Shown here: piece by piece, positions 46,940 to 55,240 of the stretch
Layout: every line of letters begins with the position of its first letter
Position numbering within the stretch: position 1 is the first letter of the stretch
Assembly: GCA_001542995.1 (NCBI GenBank)
Contig: LFLA01000016.1
Span: 1-64,000, forward strand
Reading direction: 5' to 3'
Length of the DNA stretch: 64,000 nt
Source of the DNA: Nitrospina sp. LS_NOB
GTDB taxonomy: Bacteria; Nitrospinota; Nitrospinia; Nitrospinales; VA-1
Translations under genes and position numbers: made by a program
Notes under the pieces: generated by a model
Database searches by the model: none
What the model was told of the DNA's origin: nothing
Seen by the model: only the letters and a program-made list of their open reading frames with translations

Positions 46940-48931
46940 TTATAGAATAATTTCCAGATCCTTTTCCCGAAGGCGTTTGATTCGGTCCCGGAGTTCAGCG
47001 GCTTTTTCAAACTCCAGATCTTTTGCCACAGAGAGCATTTGCTTTTCCAGTTCCGCGATCAACTGCAGAACCGGCTTTCCTGATTCATAGGTTTCCTCTT
47101 CCTCCATGACCTCGAACGCAGGTTCCGGATTCTCCGAATATTCCATGGAGACTTCAATGGCTCTTTGAATGGAGCGCGGGGTTATATGGTGTTCCCTGTT
47201 ATAAGCAAGCTGGATTTCCCTTCTGCGACTCATTTCATCGATTGCGGCTTGCATGGATCGGGTCACCCGATCGGCATAAAAGATAACTTTTCCTGAAATG
47301 TTTCTTGCGGCCCTGCCCGAGGTTTGGATCAGAGACGTGGTGGACCGCAGAAAACCTTCTTTGTCTGCATCCAGAATAGCGACTAATGAGACCTCAGGAA
47401 TATCAAGTCCTTCCCGAAGTAAATTGATACCTATTAGCGCGTCGAATTCGCCCAGTCGGAGTTCCCGGATGATCTGGGTTCGTTCCAGAGTTACGATGTC
47501 GGAATGCAGGTATTTGACCTTCAATCCGAGTTCAGAAAAATGCTCTGCCAGGTCCTCAGAAAATCTTTTGGTCAGCGTCGTGATCAAACAGCGCTGGTTT
47601 TTTTCCGCCCGTGAACGGATTTGGTTATATAAATCGTCCACCTGACTGGACACGGGTTTGATTTCAATCTCCGGATCCACCAATCCCGTGGGTCTCGCGA
47701 TCAGTTCCACCGGAGGATTTCCGGATTTTTCCAATTCATAGGAGCTGGGGGTGGCAGAAACATAAATAATATTGCGGACATGCTGGTCAAATTCCTCAAA
47801 CTTTAGAGGCCGGTTGTCAAAGGCTGAGGGAAGCCTGAAACCATACCGGATCAGGGTCTCCTTGCGAGAGCGGTCGCCCTTGTACATGCCTTGCAGCTGC
47901 GGAAGGGTCACGTGGCTCTCATCAATAATAAAAAGCGAATCATTGGGAAAATAATCCAGCAAAGTCGGTGGCGGCTCGCCTGCAGGTCTGGCCATGAGGT
48001 GGCGTGAATAGTTTTCGATGCCTTGGCAGTAACCGACTTCCTTGATCATCTCCAGATCAAACAGGGTTCTCTGATCAATTCTCTGGGCTTCGATAAGAAG
48101 ATTCTGGCTTTCAAAATAAGCCACCCGTTCAATCAGTTCTTCTCGGATGTCTTCCATGGCCTTTTCCATGAGTTCTTTCGGGGTGGCATAATGACTGGCC
48201 GGGTAAATGGCGATGCGGTCCAACTCTCGGATTGATTGGCGGGTGAGTGGATCAAAAGCGGAAATCCGGTCTATCTGGTCGCCGAAAAATTCGATCCTGA
48301 GGGCTTCGTTTCTTTCGTAAACCGGTAGGACTTCCAAGACATCTCCCCGCACCCGGAAGGTGCCGCGTTGAAAATCCACATCGTTTCTTTTGTATTGGAT
48401 TTCCACGAGTTTCTGCAGGGCTTGATCTCTCTCAAGAGTTTTGCCTCTTTCCAAAAACAACAGCATGCCGTGGTAGGCTTCCGGCGAACCCAGGCCATAA
48501 ATGCAGGAAACGCTGGCGACGATGATGACATCCCGGCGTTCAAATAGAGCATGGGTGGCCGAATGGCGCATTTTATCAATCTCGTCATTGATGGAGGCGT
48601 CCTTTTCAATATAGGTATCGGTTTGGGCCAGGTAAGCTTCGGGCTGGTAGTAATCGTAATAGCTGACAAAATAGCCCACCGCGTTATTCGGGAAAAAAGT
48701 TTTAAACTCATTGTAAAGTTGAGCCGCCAGGGTTTTATTGTGGGCGAGCACCAAGGTCGGTTTTTGCACCCGTTCGATGACATTGGCAATGGTGTAGGTT
48801 TTTCCGGATCCTGTTACCCCGAGAAGGGTCTGCGAACTTGGGTTGGAATCCAGACCCTGCACCAGTTTTTCTATGGCCTGGGGCTGGTCCCCGGCGGGTT
48901 TGTAGTCGGCTTGAAGCTTAAACGGTTGCAT
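46940..48931 (-). CDS. uvrB: Excinuclease ABC subunit B
   Basis: Damage-verifying helicase-like subunit of nucleotide excision repair. The 663 residues show Walker [15 protein letters not shown] (about 39-52), the beta-hairpin region [21 protein letters not shown] (inserts into damaged DNA), Walker [11 protein letters not shown], helicase motifs ([43 protein letters not shown]) and a C-terminal UVR domain ([22 protein letters not shown]). No SOS-box-like palindrome is evident upstream. Convergent with the broken PilZ gene, only 4 bases apart. Confidence 0.97.
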   Translation of the reverse strand: MQPFKLQADYKPAGDQPQAIEKLVQGLDSNPSSQTLLGVTGSGKTYTIANVIERVQKPTLVLAHNKTLAAQLYNEFKTFFPNNAVGYFVSYYDYYQPEAYLAQTDTYIEKDASINDEIDKMRHSATHALFERRDVIIVASVSCIYGLGSPEAYHGMLLFLERGKTLERDQALQKLVEIQYKRNDVDFQRGTFRVRGDVLEVLPVYERNEALRIEFFGDQIDRISAFDPLTRQSIRELDRIAIYPASHYATPKELMEKAMEDIREELIERVAYFESQNLLIEAQRIDQRTLFDLEMIKEVGYCQGIENYSRHLMARPAGEPPPTLLDYFPNDSLFIIDESHVTLPQLQGMYKGDRSRKETLIRYGFRLPSAFDNRPLKFEEFDQHVRNIIYVSATPSSYELEKSGNPPVELIARPTGLVDPEIEIKPVSSQVDDLYNQIRSRAEKNQRCLITTLTKRFSEDLAEHFSELGLKVKYLHSDIVTLERTQIIRELRLGEFDALIGINLLREGLDIPEVSLVAILDADKEGFLRSTTSLIQTSGRAARNISGKVIFYADRVTRSMQAAIDEMSRRREIQLAYNREHHITPRSIQRAIEVSMEYSENPEPAFEVMEEEETYESGKPVLQLIAELEKQMLSVAKDLEFEKAAELRDRIKRLREKDLEIIL

Positions 48932-49096
48932 GGAAAAGACCGATTCAATACTAAAGGGGTTTATGTTAAATTAGGGGTCTCATGATTTAAAGGGTAATCC
49001 TGTTTACCGATGCAGTCTCCCTCATTTTAACCCAATTAATTTTTTGTTGCTTGTTTGGCAAGTTTGGTTGTTCTCTACTATTCAGGAAAGGATACT

Positions 49097-50287
49097 GTGG
49101 AAAAGCAAGAAGATGTTATTAAAACTGTTCATCTCGGTGAATCAGAAGTGACCTTGATGGGAACGGCCCATGTCTCCAAATTGAGCGTGCAAATGGTCGA
49201 GGAACATATTCAAAACGGCGACTACGACTGTGTTGCGGTGGAATTGTGTCCTCCGCGCCTGGAAAACCTCACCAACCAGACCTGGTGGAAGAATCTCGAC
49301 ATCTATCAGGTTTTCCGCAAAAAGAAAGCCGGGCTTCTGCTGATCAACCTTGCTTTGACCGCCTATCAAAAACGCCTGGCTGAACGAATTGGCGTTGAGG
49401 CCGGACAGGAAATGATTCGAGCCGTTGAACTGGCGCATGAAAAAAATATCAGGCTGGAAGTCATTGACCGGAATATATCGACCACCCTGCACCGGCTGGT
49501 CACCGAAGTGTCGTTCTGGCAAAAACTTAAAATTGTCGGGGGCATGATTGCTGGAGTGTTTGTTGGCGAAGAGATCAGCCAAGAGCAAATTGAAGAACTT
49601 AAGCAAGGAGACTTATTGCATTCAGTGGTGAGTGAGTTTGGTGAGGAGTTGCCGGAAATCAAAAGAGTTCTGATCGATGAGAGGGATCAGTACATGGTGG
49701 GGCGTTTGGCGCAGATTGCCCATGAACCAGATGCTCCAAAAAGAATTTTGGCAGTGGTCGGCGCCGGACATTTAATCGGCATGCTCCCAGCCATGGAGTC
49801 TCCTCCTGATTCGGATCATCTTAAAATGCTGGATCAAAAACCGCCTCCAAGCCGGGTTGGCTACTTCATAGGTTGGGGCATTTGCGTATTTATTCTGGCC
49901 ATGTTTGTGGTTGGTTTTCGCCAGTCTCCCGAACTGGGAGAGCAGTTGGTGATAACCTGGATTTTATTCAACGGGGGTTTCTGCGCGCTAGGAACTTTGA
50001 TTGCCTTTGGGCACCCTGTCTCTATCATCACCGCTTTTTTCGCTGCCCCTTTGACATCTTTAAATCCCACAATTGGGGCGGGAATGGTTGTGGGTTTGGT
50101 GGAATCTTATATGCGTAAACCTAAAGTGAGTGACTTTGAAACCCTGCGCGAAGATATTGCTGTCTATTCCATGTGGTGGAAAAACCGTGTTGCCCGGTTG
50201 TTTCTAATTTTCTTTTTTTCCAGTATGGGTTCCATGATTGGCACCTATACTGCCGGTGCTTCCATTGTGACCCAGATTTTGGACTGA
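49097..50287 (+). CDS. TraB/PrgY-family membrane protein
   Basis: The 396-residue protein has an N-terminal TIKI/TraB-type domain: VTLMGTAHVSK (Gly-x-x-His, about 19-29), CVAVELCPPRLENL, LEVIDRNISTTLHR and VVGAGHLIGM. About five membrane segments follow (from about 258), with AFGHPVSIITAFFAAPLTSLNPTIGAG between them. Relatives include enterococcal pheromone shutdown protein PrgY; the family is thought to be metal-dependent peptidase-like. GTG at 49097 was chosen because GGAAAGGA precedes it; the frame is open to 49055. A dehydrogenase gene follows after 3 bases. Confidence 0.82.
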   Translation: MEKQEDVIKTVHLGESEVTLMGTAHVSKLSVQMVEEHIQNGDYDCVAVELCPPRLENLTNQTWWKNLDIYQVFRKKKAGLLLINLALTAYQKRLAERIGVEAGQEMIRAVELAHEKNIRLEVIDRNISTTLHRLVTEVSFWQKLKIVGGMIAGVFVGEEISQEQIEELKQGDLLHSVVSEFGEELPEIKRVLIDERDQYMVGRLAQIAHEPDAPKRILAVVGAGHLIGMLPAMESPPDSDHLKMLDQKPPPSRVGYFIGWGICVFILAMFVVGFRQSPELGEQLVITWILFNGGFCALGTLIAFGHPVSIITAFFAAPLTSLNPTIGAGMVVGLVESYMRKPKVSDFETLREDIAVYSMWWKNRVARLFLIFFFSSMGSMIGTYTAGASIVTQILD

Positions 50288-50290
50288 ACA

Positions 50291-51217
50291 ATGGATGCTC
50301 CAAGAGTGGCGGTTACCCCTCCGGCTTTCTGCAAATCATCCTCACTGCGAACTGAATTATTGCGTCACTTTCCTAGCGCGATATTCAACGAAAATGACAG
50401 ATACCTTTCAGTCACCGAACTGGTCGATTTTCTGGCGGATGCCGATGCCGCTTTGATAGGAAGAGATACTGTCGATGCCGAACTGATTCGTTCCTTGCCT
50501 AAACTGAGGATGATTGCAAAATATGGAGTGGGACTGGACAATCTGGATCAGGAAGCGTTAAGCCATGCCAACATTGAACTGCGAGTGACCTCGGGCACTA
50601 ACAGAAGGTCTGTGGCCGAACTGACACTGGGGTTCATGATTGGGCTCTGCCATAATATGTTATCCGAAGAATTAAAAAGAGGGGGCTGGCAACGCGATGG
50701 GGGACAGGAACTCAGCGGAAAAACCGTGGGCATCATTGGTTGCGGTAATGTCGGGCAGGAACTGGTGCGCCTGCTGCAACCGTTTCAATGCCGGATCCAG
50801 GTGCGGGATATTGCAGACCGTAGCGAATTTTGCCATCAGTTCGGCGCAGTGGAAGTAGGATTCGATGAACTCATTAGAGAGTCAGATATTGTGACCCTTC
50901 ATGTGCCCTTGACCGAAGATACCGAAGTCCTTATCGACAAAGCGGTGTTCGCGAAAATGAATGCGTCGGCGTTTCTTGTTAATACCAGCAGAGGTCAGGT
51001 GGTTCATCAGGGAGACCTTCATCAGGCCTTAATATCGGGAGAAATTGCCGGTGCGGGATTGGATGTGTTCTGGGAGGAACCCCCAACAGATACCGAATTT
51101 CTTCAGCTTCCCAATTTGATGGTGACTCCGCATATTGGAGGCAACGCCCGCGAAGCGGTTGAGGCGATGGGTCAGGCGGCTATTCAGAACCTTGTTGAGT
51201 ATTTTGCTTTGTCATGA
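50291..51217 (+). CDS. D-isomer-specific 2-hydroxyacid dehydrogenase (phosphoglycerate dehydrogenase-like)
   Basis: NAD-dependent dehydrogenase of 308 residues. The catalytic and cofactor regions are KYGVGLDNLD, GKTVGIIGCGNVGQELVRLL (NAD loop, about 143-162), VNTSRGQVVHQGDL (Arg), WEEPPTDTEFL (Glu) and TPHIGGNAREA (His). It lacks the C-terminal ACT domain of full SerA, so it could be a short SerA-type or another 2-hydroxyacid dehydrogenase. It sits between the TraB gene and a methyltransferase, overlapping the latter by 4 bases. Confidence 0.85.
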   Translation: MDAPRVAVTPPAFCKSSSLRTELLRHFPSAIFNENDRYLSVTELVDFLADADAALIGRDTVDAELIRSLPKLRMIAKYGVGLDNLDQEALSHANIELRVTSGTNRRSVAELTLGFMIGLCHNMLSEELKRGGWQRDGGQELSGKTVGIIGCGNVGQELVRLLQPFQCRIQVRDIADRSEFCHQFGAVEVGFDELIRESDIVTLHVPLTEDTEVLIDKAVFAKMNASAFLVNTSRGQVVHQGDLHQALISGEIAGAGLDVFWEEPPTDTEFLQLPNLMVTPHIGGNAREAVEAMGQAAIQNLVEYFALS

Positions 51218-51822
51218 ATCAGAAATCAAAAGAATACAGCCAAGAAGACTGGCAAGGCCATTATGAATCCAATGACCTGGGTTGGGACCTGGGCCAGGTG
51301 GCTCCCCCCTTTGTCAAGTTGTGGCAAGAGGAAAAACTGCCTGTGGGCAAAGTGCTGGTCCCTGGATGCGGAAGAGGGCACGAAGTGGTATTCCTGGCGG
51401 AAAATGGGTTTGAGGTTACGGCCATTGATTTTTCTGAAGGAGCCGTCACTTATTTAGAAAACGCTTTGAACAAACGTAACCTTAAAGGCCGGGTTTTGCA
51501 TCAGGACTTTTTCAGTCTTGATGACTCCCACGATGGCGTTTATGACCTGGTGCTCGAGCAGACATTTTTTTGCGCCATCTCCCCCCGGCAAAGAATGGAC
51601 TATGTCCTGAACGTTGCAAGAATTTTGCGGTCGGGGGGAATACTGGTGGGATTGTTTTATCACACGGATAAGGAGGGTGGGCCTCCCTACAACACCACCC
51701 GTGAAGATATTGAAACAAACTTTTCAAAGAAATTTGAAATTCAGGAGCTCGATAAAACGTCCTTGTCTGCTGAGCAGAGAAAAGACAAAGAATGGCTGGG
51801 TATTTTTAAAAAGAAAGGTTAG
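51214..51822 (+). CDS. TPMT-family (thiol) methyltransferase
   Basis: The 202 residues fit the thiopurine S-methyltransferase family: DWQGHYESNDLGWDLGQVAPPFVKL near the N-terminus, KVLVPGCGRGHEVVFLAENG (motif I, about 45-64), VTAIDFSEGAV and VLEQTFFCAISPRQR. Such bacterial enzymes methylate thiols, halides, or Se/Te compounds. The substrate cannot be set. It overlaps the dehydrogenase stop (ATGA), so the three genes from 49097 form one transcript. Confidence 0.82.
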   Translation: MNQKSKEYSQEDWQGHYESNDLGWDLGQVAPPFVKLWQEEKLPVGKVLVPGCGRGHEVVFLAENGFEVTAIDFSEGAVTYLENALNKRNLKGRVLHQDFFSLDDSHDGVYDLVLEQTFFCAISPRQRMDYVLNVARILRSGGILVGLFYHTDKEGGPPYNTTREDIETNFSKKFEIQELDKTSLSAEQRKDKEWLGIFKKKG

Positions 51823-51945
51823 TTGGCGGTGTGGCGATCCAGGTTTTTTGGATTGCTTCGTCGCTATTGACTCCTCGCAATGACGATCAAGGATAGTTGT
51901 CAGTAAAAAACCATTTCAAGTCACCTGCGGAGGTACTCCGCTAGA
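51823..51945. repeat. Dispersed repeats between convergent genes
   Basis: Holds GGATTGCTTCGTCGCTATTGACTCCTCGCAATGACGATCAAGG, a dispersed element related to one near 494-535. It then carries TTTCAAGTCACCTGCGGAGGTACTCCGC (about 51914-51942), which is the CGGAG-GTN-CTCCG module. The inverted form at 58991-59018 (GCGGAGAACCTCCGCCGGTGACTTGCAATGG) is nearly the same sequence. The module runs into the 3-prime end of the SRAP gene. Confidence 0.65.
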
Positions 51946-52574
51946 ACTTCCGGGTGGTTGTTTTTCGGTGAATTGACTTCTTTGGATACCGGATGAAAGT
52001 CGAATTCCTCTGAGGGAAAGGCCGTTATAAGACGGGTATCAAAACCTGAATCCGGCGCAAGCCAGGTTTCGTATTGCTCTGCAGGTAAAATGACCGGCAT
52101 TCGTGCGTGGATCGGCGTCAGCTTTTCGTTGGCTTCGGTCGTTAGAATGGTATAGGTGCTCAAACTCTTTCCACCGGGGCTGTTCCAAATGGACCAAAGT
52201 CCGGCAAAGGCGAAGAGAGAATGGGTCTTTAAAAATATATGGTAAGGCTGTTTTTCAGTTCCTCGCCATTCCAAAAAACCATCCGCAGGAATCAGGCAAC
52301 GTTGGTTTTTCAATGAGTTTTTAAAGCTGGGTTTTTCGTGCGCGGTTTCTGACCGGGCGTTGATGAGTTTCATTTTTTCATCCTTTGCCCAGGACGGCAC
52401 CAGCCCCCATTTCATTTCTATCAATTCCCTTTGTCCGGAACGGTTGATGACGACCGGAGACCATTGGCTGGAAGCAATGTTGTAGCTCGGTCGATATTCC
52501 AGATCGATACGGATGGGGCCGAAATGAGACTCGATGGTCTTTAAAGGTTTTGCCAGGGTATATCGTCCGCACAT
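51921..52574 (-). CDS. SRAP (YedK/HMCES-type) abasic-site processing protein
   Basis: Forms a covalent DNA-protein crosslink with abasic sites in single-stranded DNA through Cys2. The 217 residues carry the catalytic set: MCGRYTL (Cys2), RPSYNIA (Asn), WGLVPSWAKD, INARSETAHEKPSF, IPADGFLEW (Glu) and TPIHARMPVIL (His). The final residues AEYLRR and TGA are encoded by the CGGAG/CTCCG repeat module, so its native end has been replaced or the module has fitted into the frame. Confidence 0.92.
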   Translation of the reverse strand: MCGRYTLAKPLKTIESHFGPIRIDLEYRPSYNIASSQWSPVVINRSGQRELIEMKWGLVPSWAKDEKMKLINARSETAHEKPSFKNSLKNQRCLIPADGFLEWRGTEKQPYHIFLKTHSLFAFAGLWSIWNSPGGKSLSTYTILTTEANEKLTPIHARMPVILPAEQYETWLAPDSGFDTRLITAFPSEEFDFHPVSKEVNSPKNNHPEVLAEYLRR

Positions 52575-52606
52575 AAAGGGAGAATTCGTTCTTTAATAAA
52601 CCGGGG

Positions 52607-52635
52607 TTGGGCCACGTTTCCGATTAGTGTACTAT
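52607..52635 (+). promoter_or_regulatory. Promoter-like sequence before the M24 peptidase gene
   Basis: TTGGGC at 52607-52612 and TACTAT at 52630-52635 with a 17-bp spacer. The start would be near 52642, 41 bases before the ATG. It lies between divergent genes. Confidence 0.45.
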
Positions 52636-52682
52636 TAAACCCTGTGAACAAAAATATGATTTAGGGAAGTTTTAAAAAAATT

Positions 52683-54101
52683 ATGAAGATATCGAAAAAA
52701 GTTCATACAGGAATATTCCGGGATGGCGATGCGGGGGCTTTTGCAAAACGAAGGTTTCGTGAAAGAAGAAAAAAGTTGATGGTGAAGGAAGGCCAGCTTA
52801 TGGTCATTGCCGGTGTCCCTTATGGTCCGGGCGGAAAGACAACCTGGTCCTATGCCCATTGCCCCACTTATCAGGAGCCAGCAATGATGTATTTAACCGG
52901 TATTAACCAGAATAACGTCATCCTGTTGCTGGACCCGGGTTCAAAAGTATCGGATGAAATTTTGTTTGTGGATAACAAGGATCGAATCCTTGAGTTTTGG
53001 GAGGGGGTCCGTTTTGGGGTCGGGGATGAACAAAGCTTGAAGGAAGTGCGGTCGGTTACGGGGATCCAGGATGTTCGCGATATTCGTGAATTTAAGGATG
53101 TCCTGAAAGAGCGGTTCATGAAGCAGAAGAAAAAAACGCTGGGAACGCTCTGGCTGGAAGGCACCCGAAAGGGCAAAGTCGCCAGCATCACCACGGATCA
53201 TAATTATGATTTTAAAAAGAAACTTGAGGGGTGGTTGCGGTCCTGGAAAGCTCCAAAAGTGGCTTTAAAAAATATCATGAAGAATCATTTTGAACTGCGC
53301 CTGCCGCTGGATAAATATGATGTTGCGAATGCCCGGAAAGCTCAAGATATAACTAACGGCGGATATAAGGTGATGCTCAAAAACTTCAGGAACTTTAAAA
53401 ATGAGTGTCAGGTGCAGGGGTTTCTCGAAGGCCAGATGCTGATGAATACGCCTTTTGGCCTCAGCTATCCTTCCATCGTGGCATCAGGAGCTAACGCAAC
53501 CATTCTCCACTATACAAAGAATGATGATAATTTTTCAAAAAACGAAATGATGCTGATTGACTTTGGAGTACGCTGGATGACAATGCATGCCGATATTACT
53601 AGGACTTTTCCTGTGTCCGGGCGGTTCAACCCCATGCAGAAAATACTTTATGAAATCGTTCTTAAAGCCCAGGTTGCGGTAGAGAAAAAGGCGCGGGCTG
53701 GATTGACGATTGAAGAGTTGAACACCGTATGCTGGGATAAGGTCAATGAGGGACTCGAGTGCGACTTCAAGGCAATCGGGGGAAAGCTTAAGTTGCAATA
53801 TGAAGGAAGGCCGCACGGGGTGAGCCACTTGATGGGGGAACAGGAGCATGATGGGGATCCCTTCCGTAATTACGTCAAGCAACCCATGAAGCCGGGCTGG
53901 ATGATCAGCAATGAACCCGGGTTGTATGGGGAGTTTCGTCTGCGCCTGAATGGAAAAAACTATGATGAAAAGATAGGTATTCGCATCGAAGACAATTTAG
54001 TGATGACCGCGACCGGTTGTCTGAATCTTTCCAGCAAGATTTCCAGAACTGTAAAACAGATTGAGAAATTAATGGCCCGGCGAGCCGCCGGGGGCAGATA
54101 G
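52683..54101 (+). CDS. M24-family aminopeptidase (Xaa-Pro aminopeptidase P/II-like)
   Basis: The 472 residues have an N-terminal creatinase-like domain (HTGIFRDGDAGAFAKRRFRERRKKL, ATMMYLTGINQ-like region) and a pita-bread catalytic domain. The dimetal ligands are MLIDFGVRW (Asp), MHADITRTF (Asp), GRPHGVSHLMG (His), ISNEPGLYG (Glu) and GIRIEDNLVM (Glu). The set is complete, so an active Xaa-Pro peptidase is expected. The last residues (ARRAAGGR) lie at the edge of a dispersed repeat (CGGCGAGCCGCCGGGGGCAG). Confidence 0.87.
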   Translation: MKISKKVHTGIFRDGDAGAFAKRRFRERRKKLMVKEGQLMVIAGVPYGPGGKTTWSYAHCPTYQEPAMMYLTGINQNNVILLLDPGSKVSDEILFVDNKDRILEFWEGVRFGVGDEQSLKEVRSVTGIQDVRDIREFKDVLKERFMKQKKKTLGTLWLEGTRKGKVASITTDHNYDFKKKLEGWLRSWKAPKVALKNIMKNHFELRLPLDKYDVANARKAQDITNGGYKVMLKNFRNFKNECQVQGFLEGQMLMNTPFGLSYPSIVASGANATILHYTKNDDNFSKNEMMLIDFGVRWMTMHADITRTFPVSGRFNPMQKILYEIVLKAQVAVEKKARAGLTIEELNTVCWDKVNEGLECDFKAIGGKLKLQYEGRPHGVSHLMGEQEHDGDPFRNYVKQPMKPGWMISNEPGLYGEFRLRLNGKNYDEKIGIRIEDNLVMTATGCLNLSSKISRTVKQIEKLMARRAAGGR

Positions 54102-54178
54102 TACGGTTCATCAAGCCGAGTTAATCTATTGTTTGCCAGCGAAAGTTATTGCTCATTGGCCCCACGCCGAGTGGCAAG
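54075..54178. repeat. Dispersed repeat between convergent M24 peptidase and bcp genes
   Basis: Starts CCCGGCGAGCCGCCGGGGGCAGATAG and contains ATCAAGCCGAGTTAATC and TTATTGCTCATTGGCCCCACGCCGAGTGGC, an inverted CCACTAGGCGTGGGGCC with one change. It provides the peptidase stop and reaches the bcp stop. Confidence 0.75.
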
Positions 54179-54179
54179 G

Positions 54180-54653
54180 CTACGCCTTGTAGATTTCCTT
54201 CAATGCGGAAAGGACTTCTTCGATGTGGATTTTTACTTTGACCTTGGGGAATATTTTTTGGATCGTACCTGTCTTATCGATGATGAAGGTTGTTCGAACA
54301 ATTCCCATAAAGGTTTTCCCATAGAGCTTCTTTTCCTGCCAGACTCCGTATTTTTGCACCACTTTTTTATCGGTGTCAGCAAGGAGAGTAAAAGGAAGGT
54401 CGTATTTTTCAATAAACTTCTGGTGCCTTTCGGTTGAATCGATGCTAACGCCGAGGACGACAGTATTTTTAAATTTTTTGTGCTGGTCGCGGAAGTCGCA
54501 GGCTTGCGTGGTGCATCCGGGAGTCATGTCTTTAGGGTAAAAATAGAGCACGACATGCTTCTTACCTTTAAAAGAACTGAGTTTGATTTTTTTTCCGTTC
54601 TGATCAATCGCCGTAAAGTCCGGCGCCTTTTTTCCTTCTTTCAATTCAGCCAT
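54180..54653 (-). CDS. bcp: Thiol peroxidase of the Bcp/PrxQ family
   Basis: Atypical 2-Cys peroxiredoxin that reduces peroxides with thioredoxin. The 157 residues show PDFTAIDQNGKKIKLSSFKGK, then TPGCTTQACDFRD with peroxidatic and resolving Cys five apart (PrxQ alpha type), and the Arg-containing FMGIVRTTFIIDKTG. It starts six bases after the stop of the secreted protein gene upstream on the same strand. Confidence 0.93.
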   Translation of the reverse strand: MAELKEGKKAPDFTAIDQNGKKIKLSSFKGKKHVVLYFYPKDMTPGCTTQACDFRDQHKKFKNTVVLGVSIDSTERHQKFIEKYDLPFTLLADTDKKVVQKYGVWQEKKLYGKTFMGIVRTTFIIDKTGTIQKIFPKVKVKIHIEEVLSALKEIYKA

Positions 54654-54659
54654 GGTTGC

Positions 54660-55115
54660 TTAACTGGGCAGTTGGGCCAGCAGTTCATCAATGTTTTTGT
54701 TTAGACCGTTCAATTTTTCCAACACCTTTTCTTTGGGTTGCCGATCAGCAGCTCTATTGAAAATCATTCTGGCATCACCAATCAGGTTTAAAATTAAATT
54801 ATAAAGCTTTTGGGTAGGGGTTTTGCCTTCTTGACAAAGGTTTTCAAATGAAACGATCAGGCGTTGCAGTTTGCCGTCAATTTGCAGTCCTAATATGGAT
54901 TTGTTTTTCAGAGCGGAAGATTGTTCAAGGTACCCCCAAATCCCTCCTTTAGTCTGAATAATTCCCTGACTATTTTGTAATTCCTTCAGTCCATCCCTAC
55001 AAATATCTTCGGCAAAGGTTGTTGGAGTTTGAATCAGAAGAAAAACTAATGAGAAAAAAGTTGCGAAAACTACAAAAATTTTCCGATTCTTAGTTGGATA
55101 TTGGAATGTGGTCAT
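54660..55115 (-). CDS. Secreted protein of unknown function, 151 aa
   Basis: The N-terminus is basic and then strongly hydrophobic (about 11-30), ending FAEDIC, so a signal peptide cut after TFA is likely. The mature part is helical with two Cys (CRDGLKE and NLCQEG), possibly a disulfide, and ends in KLNGLNKNIDELLAQLPS. I do not recognise a family. It is paired with bcp downstream. Confidence 0.55.
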   Translation of the reverse strand: MTTFQYPTKNRKIFVVFATFFSLVFLLIQTPTTFAEDICRDGLKELQNSQGIIQTKGGIWGYLEQSSALKNKSILGLQIDGKLQRLIVSFENLCQEGKTPTQKLYNLILNLIGDARMIFNRAADRQPKEKVLEKLNGLNKNIDELLAQLPS

Positions 55116-55156
55116 TGTTGGGCTCCCCGTACCTTGGGTTCATGGGGTCTTTACGG

Positions 55157-55184
55157 AAAAAATAAAGCAGCAACATTGTGCTGC
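55157..55184 (-). terminator. Rho-independent terminator after the TPR gene
   Basis: Read on the minus strand: a stem GCAGCA, a six-base loop CAATGT, TGCTGC, then TTTATTTTTT. It lies 57 bases past the TPR-gene stop, just before the next minus-strand gene, and would end the gatB-DUF1566-TPR transcript. Confidence 0.65.
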
Positions 55185-55240
55185 ATTAGACAGGAACGTA
55201 AAATTAAAGTCAAACTTAACTTTTTGTTAAGACATGTGGA

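Noticed and set aside
48932-49096. SOS (LexA) box upstream of uvrB
   Set aside because: No CTGT-N8-ACAG or similar palindrome was found in the divergent gap; only AT-rich sequence of weak promoter character.
49055-49096. 14-residue upstream extension of the TraB-family protein from TTG
   Set aside because: The GTG at 49097 has a strong GGAAAGGA site at proper spacing, while the TTG has none.
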